Shown here in pieces: positions 6,877 through 9,463 of a DNA stretch of 9,463 nt. The notes beneath the pieces were generated by a model. The model ran no database searches. It saw only the letters and a program-made list of their open reading frames with translations, and had not been told where the DNA came from. The translations under genes and the position numbers were made by a program. Where the stretch lies: the NCBI GenBank assembly GCA_012511135.1, contig JAAZGQ010000461.1, forward strand, positions 1-9,463, read 5' to 3'. Source of the DNA: Bacteroidales bacterium (GTDB taxonomy: Bacteria > Bacteroidota > Bacteroidia > Bacteroidales > UBA1402). Numbering within the stretch: the stretch's first letter is position 1; each line of letters starts with the position of its first letter.

Positions 6877-8235
6877 TTATTGTTGCTCCTGGTTCAGGTA
6901 GTCCGGCATCAATTCCTGACTGTTGATATAATCCAGTGTTTCGGCTTTTCTGATCAAATGAGGCCGATTTTCCATATCGATCATCACAATATTAGGCCGC
7001 AAGGTGATAAATTGCATCCATTGCGTCATGTTGTAGGCGCCGACTTTGTGTACCACTACCTGATCGCCTTTTTTGAGCAGGGGCATGACGATGCTTTCTC
7101 TCACTACGTCAATATTCATACACAGAGGACCAAACAGGGTCATTTCTTCGGTTTGATCGCCCAATTCTTGTGCAGGACTCAATTTGTGTTCGTACCAAAG
7201 CGAAGTGAACAAGGAATTGAGACCAAAATCCAGAATGGTAGCCCTGCGGCCATCGGACAATCGTTTGGTTGCTAAAACGGTTCCCAGTAAATAGCCGGCA
7301 TCATCTACCAATGCCCTTCCACTTTCCAGAATCAGCAAGGGAAGTTCCTCCTGTTTGAAACCATAACCTAGGATTACATCGGTAATAGCATCAGCAATCT
7401 GATCTATGGATGGAACAGTATCCGTTCCGGGCAAGTAGGCTCCCTTTAATGTGTTGGTAGAAGGAAAACCGCCACCCAGGTCAATGTATTGCAGGTTTTT
7501 GCCGTAGCGTTCCTTAATGTTCCATGCCAGTTCGCACAAATTCTTTGCAGCAGTCGCGTAGGCATTGGTACTGAGCATGAAGGTGCCTATATGACAATGC
7601 AAACCAACCAGATCCAGCTGTTTGGCATTCATAATCCTGGTGATTGCGTTCCAGGCTTGTCCGTTTTCGAAATTGAATCCGAAACGATCCCATTTAGGAT
7701 ATATTCCGGTGTCCATATTGATACGAATGGCCACCCGGGGTTTTAACTGATGCTCTTCGCTCAACTGGATCAGGGTGTATAATTCGTCGTAATGATCTAT
7801 GTGAATCAGCGAATTGTTGCGTGCTGCCTGTAGGAGGTATTCGTTCGATTTATCGGGGCCGTTAAAAATAATCTGATTACCGGGCAGCCCGTTTTGTACC
7901 GCTTTGTTGTACTCAAATCCGGAAACCACTTCGGCCCAGGAGCCTTCCTGATGAAATACCCGGCAAACGGCATTCAGGTAGTTGGTTTTGTAAGACCAGG
8001 CAAATTGCACTTTGGGATATCGTGTTTTGAATATCCGGTAGGCATTTTGAATGTTTCTGCGCAATTGTCTTTCGGACATAACAAACAAAGGAGAACCATA
8101 TTCCCTGAGCAAAGATTTTACCGGAACACTTTCGATATGGCTGAGCACTTCGTTTTCGGTTTTAGTGCCGAATTTATTCATCAGGCCCGTGTTCATCTTA
8201 CGGATCATCGGGCGCTCGTAGGCTTGTTTTTTCAT
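6877..8235 (-). CDS. Fold-type-III PLP-dependent decarboxylase (diaminopimelate/ornithine decarboxylase-like) with leader-like N-terminal tail
   Basis: The 452-residue protein has the alanine-racemase-type barrel plus C-terminal beta domain of LysA/ODC enzymes, which remove the alpha carboxylate of a basic amino acid using pyridoxal phosphate. Visible active-site features are the PLP lysine K83 in SYKTN, HCHIG at 213-217, the phosphate-binding GGGF at 254-257, ESGR at 304-307 (EPGR in classic LysA), the C372-M-N-I-D376 motif where LysA has CESxD, and GAYNMTQW at 399-406. The changed CxxxD motif means the substrate may not be meso-diaminopimelate. Residues 1 to ~28 precede the enzyme domain and read Y6-E-R-P9-M-I11 then G17 and NKFG (20-23), resembling a RiPP leader motif. 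The ATG at 8235 is 33 bases after the ATP-grasp stop; no good ribosome binding site is seen. Confidence 0.88.
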   Translation of the reverse strand: MKKQAYERPMIRKMNTGLMNKFGTKTENEVLSHIESVPVKSLLREYGSPLFVMSERQLRRNIQNAYRIFKTRYPKVQFAWSYKTNYLNAVCRVFHQEGSWAEVVSGFEYNKAVQNGLPGNQIIFNGPDKSNEYLLQAARNNSLIHIDHYDELYTLIQLSEEHQLKPRVAIRINMDTGIYPKWDRFGFNFENGQAWNAITRIMNAKQLDLVGLHCHIGTFMLSTNAYATAAKNLCELAWNIKERYGKNLQYIDLGGGFPSTNTLKGAYLPGTDTVPSIDQIADAITDVILGYGFKQEELPLLILESGRALVDDAGYLLGTVLATKRLSDGRRATILDFGLNSLFTSLWYEHKLSPAQELGDQTEEMTLFGPLCMNIDVVRESIVMPLLKKGDQVVVHKVGAYNMTQWMQFITLRPNIVMIDMENRPHLIRKAETLDYINSQELMPDYLNQEQQ

Positions 8236-8268
8236 TGTTCTAAGTATTATTATTCTCTTGAAAGCGTT

Positions 8269-9309
8269 TTATAATTCTCCCATGCCGGATATTTTCTGAA
8301 ATTCCGAGATGTCGGTAATCAAATCCCAGGCATAACGTATAAACATTTTACCCGAACTGTATTGTTGTAATGGTTTGATTTCCTGTCCCATGGCCATTTT
8401 TACCAGCAGGGCGGGCTGGTTCTGGCCGACAGCAGCCGTCAGATAAATCCAGGCCGGGAAGCGGGGATTGACTTCCATGATGTAGGGCTCTCCCTTGTCG
8501 GTTAACATTACTTCGAGTTCGCAACCGCCCGGCCAATTGGTTGCCTTGACAAACTGTTGTCCCAATTCGATGAGGCGCTGGTCTTCCAGGCTAATTCCAG
8601 CCCAGGCTTTGCCTTTGTCGGTGATGTAAAGTTTGCGCATAGGGACAATGCTGATGGCATTGCCTTTGCCGTCTCCCAGTATGGCAATATTGATTTCGGT
8701 ACCTTTGATAAATTCCTGCAGAATAATGGGTAAGCCCCATTTGGCGGAAATTTTGTAATAGGCTTTTTCCACCTGATCCAAATTCCGTGCAACAATGGCA
8801 TCGTAAAACTTCCCTTTGACTACTATCGGAAAATCTATTTCTTTTTCCATTTTTTTTATTTCGCTAAACTCATGAATGAGTTTATCTTCCGGAACAAGGA
8901 ATTGATGTTTCTTGCCGAATTTCTGCAGATTGATTTTATCCCTGACGTCATATTGATCCAGGCTGGGCAGAAAGGTCCTGATTCCCATCTCGGCAAGTTT
9001 AGGTGACAATTTGATGAAATTGTGCAGTTCTGCATCGAAATTGGGAATGATCAAGTTGATTTTTTCTTTGGAGTGGATGTATTTGAGCCGACTCAACAGG
9101 GAATCAGTACCACCCGAAGGGTAGGGGATCTGGTAAGTCTTATCGACCAGGTCGTGCATATACAAACCCGGTTCCAGAGCTTCGTACGAAAGTCCAATAA
9201 TTCTGGCCTTAATATCCCTACAATCCCGGATTGCCCTGATAACGGCAACCCCCGGGCCGGGACTGTCTATGGCATTCAAGGCCGTAACGGCTATAACGAT
9301 CTTTTTCAT
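8269..9309 (-). CDS. ATP-grasp domain carboxylate-amine/thiol ligase-like protein
   Basis: This 346-residue cytosolic enzyme belongs to the ATP-grasp superfamily, related to the carbamoyl-phosphate-synthase-like and PylC-like ligases, which activate a carboxylate as an acyl phosphate and join it to an amine or other nucleophile. The N-terminal ~115 residues form a pre-ATP-grasp domain (MKKIVIAVTALNA start). ATP-binding features follow: PIVVKG with K165, then ILQEF at 196-200 with E199, the EINIAIL strand at 205-211, CELEVM at 263-268, and the metal-binding E279-V-N281-P-R283. ATG 9309 has GGGGAG directly before it. It lies 11 bases after the PqqD-like gene and 33 before the decarboxylase gene, so co-transcription is likely. 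The substrate is unknown; an amino acid handled by the neighbouring decarboxylase is an inference. Confidence 0.88.
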   Translation of the reverse strand: MKKIVIAVTALNAIDSPGPGVAVIRAIRDCRDIKARIIGLSYEALEPGLYMHDLVDKTYQIPYPSGGTDSLLSRLKYIHSKEKINLIIPNFDAELHNFIKLSPKLAEMGIRTFLPSLDQYDVRDKINLQKFGKKHQFLVPEDKLIHEFSEIKKMEKEIDFPIVVKGKFYDAIVARNLDQVEKAYYKISAKWGLPIILQEFIKGTEINIAILGDGKGNAISIVPMRKLYITDKGKAWAGISLEDQRLIELGQQFVKATNWPGGCELEVMLTDKGEPYIMEVNPRFPAWIYLTAAVGQNQPALLVKMAMGQEIKPLQQYSSGKMFIRYAWDLITDISEFQKISGMGEL

Positions 9310-9320
9310 CTCCCCGGAAA

Positions 9321-9463
9321 TTATTCGAGAATACCGTAATCTTTCAATAAGGAAGTAAAGTCTTCCAGATCGCGTTCCAAGAGCAAATCATCTACGTCGT
9401 ATTTGCCGGAGATATATTCAGAGATTTCCTCAAGAGATTTCCCCTTTTTCAATAGCATAATGA
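9321..9463 (-). CDS. PqqD-like protein, C-terminal part; 5' end outside window
   Basis: An open frame entering from the right edge encodes a 46-residue C-terminus, IMLLKKGKSLEEIS then EYISGKYDVDD and so on, ending KDYGILE before a TAA at 9321-9323. The pattern LL-x-x-GKSLEEI...YDV...D-x-x-x-F-x-x-x-L-x-x-x-GIL is typical of the winged-helix PqqD family (PF05402). PqqD chaperones bind the leader part of precursor peptides in PQQ, lasso-peptide and other RiPP pathways and present them to modifying enzymes. The stop lies 11 bases before the ATP-grasp ATG, which points to one transcript. It could be a free PqqD protein or the C-terminal domain of a larger enzyme; the part beyond the window decides this. 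Confidence 0.75.
   Translation of the reverse strand, partial: IMLLKKGKSLEEISEYISGKYDVDDLLLERDLEDFTSLLKDYGILE

Noticed and set aside
6829..7275. 148-codon plus-strand open frame opposite the decarboxylase gene
   Set aside because: It is antisense to the conserved C-terminal part of the decarboxylase and shows no recognisable motif; it looks like a shadow of the real gene.
6877..8235. Calling the decarboxylase lysA
   Set aside because: The fold and PLP motifs fit, but the CESxD substrate motif is changed, the N-terminal tail is extra and the neighbours are not lysine biosynthesis genes.

Overview
The window is gene-dense chromosomal DNA of moderate GC content from what is probably a member of the Bacteroidetes. 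The evidence is a TAnnTTTG/TTTG-type promoter (the Bacteroidetes sigma-A pattern) in front of the PAP2 gene, weak or absent Shine-Dalgarno sites at most starts, and proteins of Bacteroidetes flavour. These include a PqqD-like protein next to an ATP-grasp enzyme, a TPR plus outer-membrane barrel protein, and a PAP2 enzyme with an extended first motif. No tRNA, rRNA, CRISPR array or mobile element is visible.

The left part (1-2790) holds apparently unlinked housekeeping genes. They are the 3' end of a sodium:solute symporter (+), the ribosome-assembly GTPase engB (+), a PAP2-family membrane phosphatase (-) whose 3' end overlaps that of engB tail to tail by 49 bases, and a GNAT acetyltransferase (+) divergent from the PAP2 gene. 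The 99-base divergent gap carries a good promoter for the PAP2 gene and only a weak -7 element for the acetyltransferase gene. A short convergent gap (2791-2879) with a possible terminator closes this part.

The right part (2880-9463) is one uninterrupted minus-strand run, read from right to left. The order is the end of a PqqD-like protein, an ATP-grasp ligase, a fold-type-III PLP decarboxylase related to diaminopimelate/ornithine decarboxylases, a 732-residue fusion of a urea-transporter-like channel with an M23 (LytM-type) peptidase domain, a secreted TPR plus beta-barrel protein, and a small secreted TPR protein. Gaps are 11, 33 and 16 bases, followed by overlaps of 20 and 13 bases, so this looks like one operon whose promoter lies beyond the right edge.

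My reading is that this operon is the interesting part. PqqD-like domains bind leader peptides in RiPP (ribosomal peptide) pathways, and the decarboxylase carries an unusual N-terminal tail with a YxxPxI...G...NKFG pattern that resembles such a leader. With the ATP-grasp ligase this suggests a system that activates or conjugates amino acids, either a RiPP or a carrier-bound product. It is coupled to an inner-membrane channel with a cell-wall-peptidase domain and to an outer-membrane barrel. The family assignments follow from visible motifs; the pathway idea is inference.
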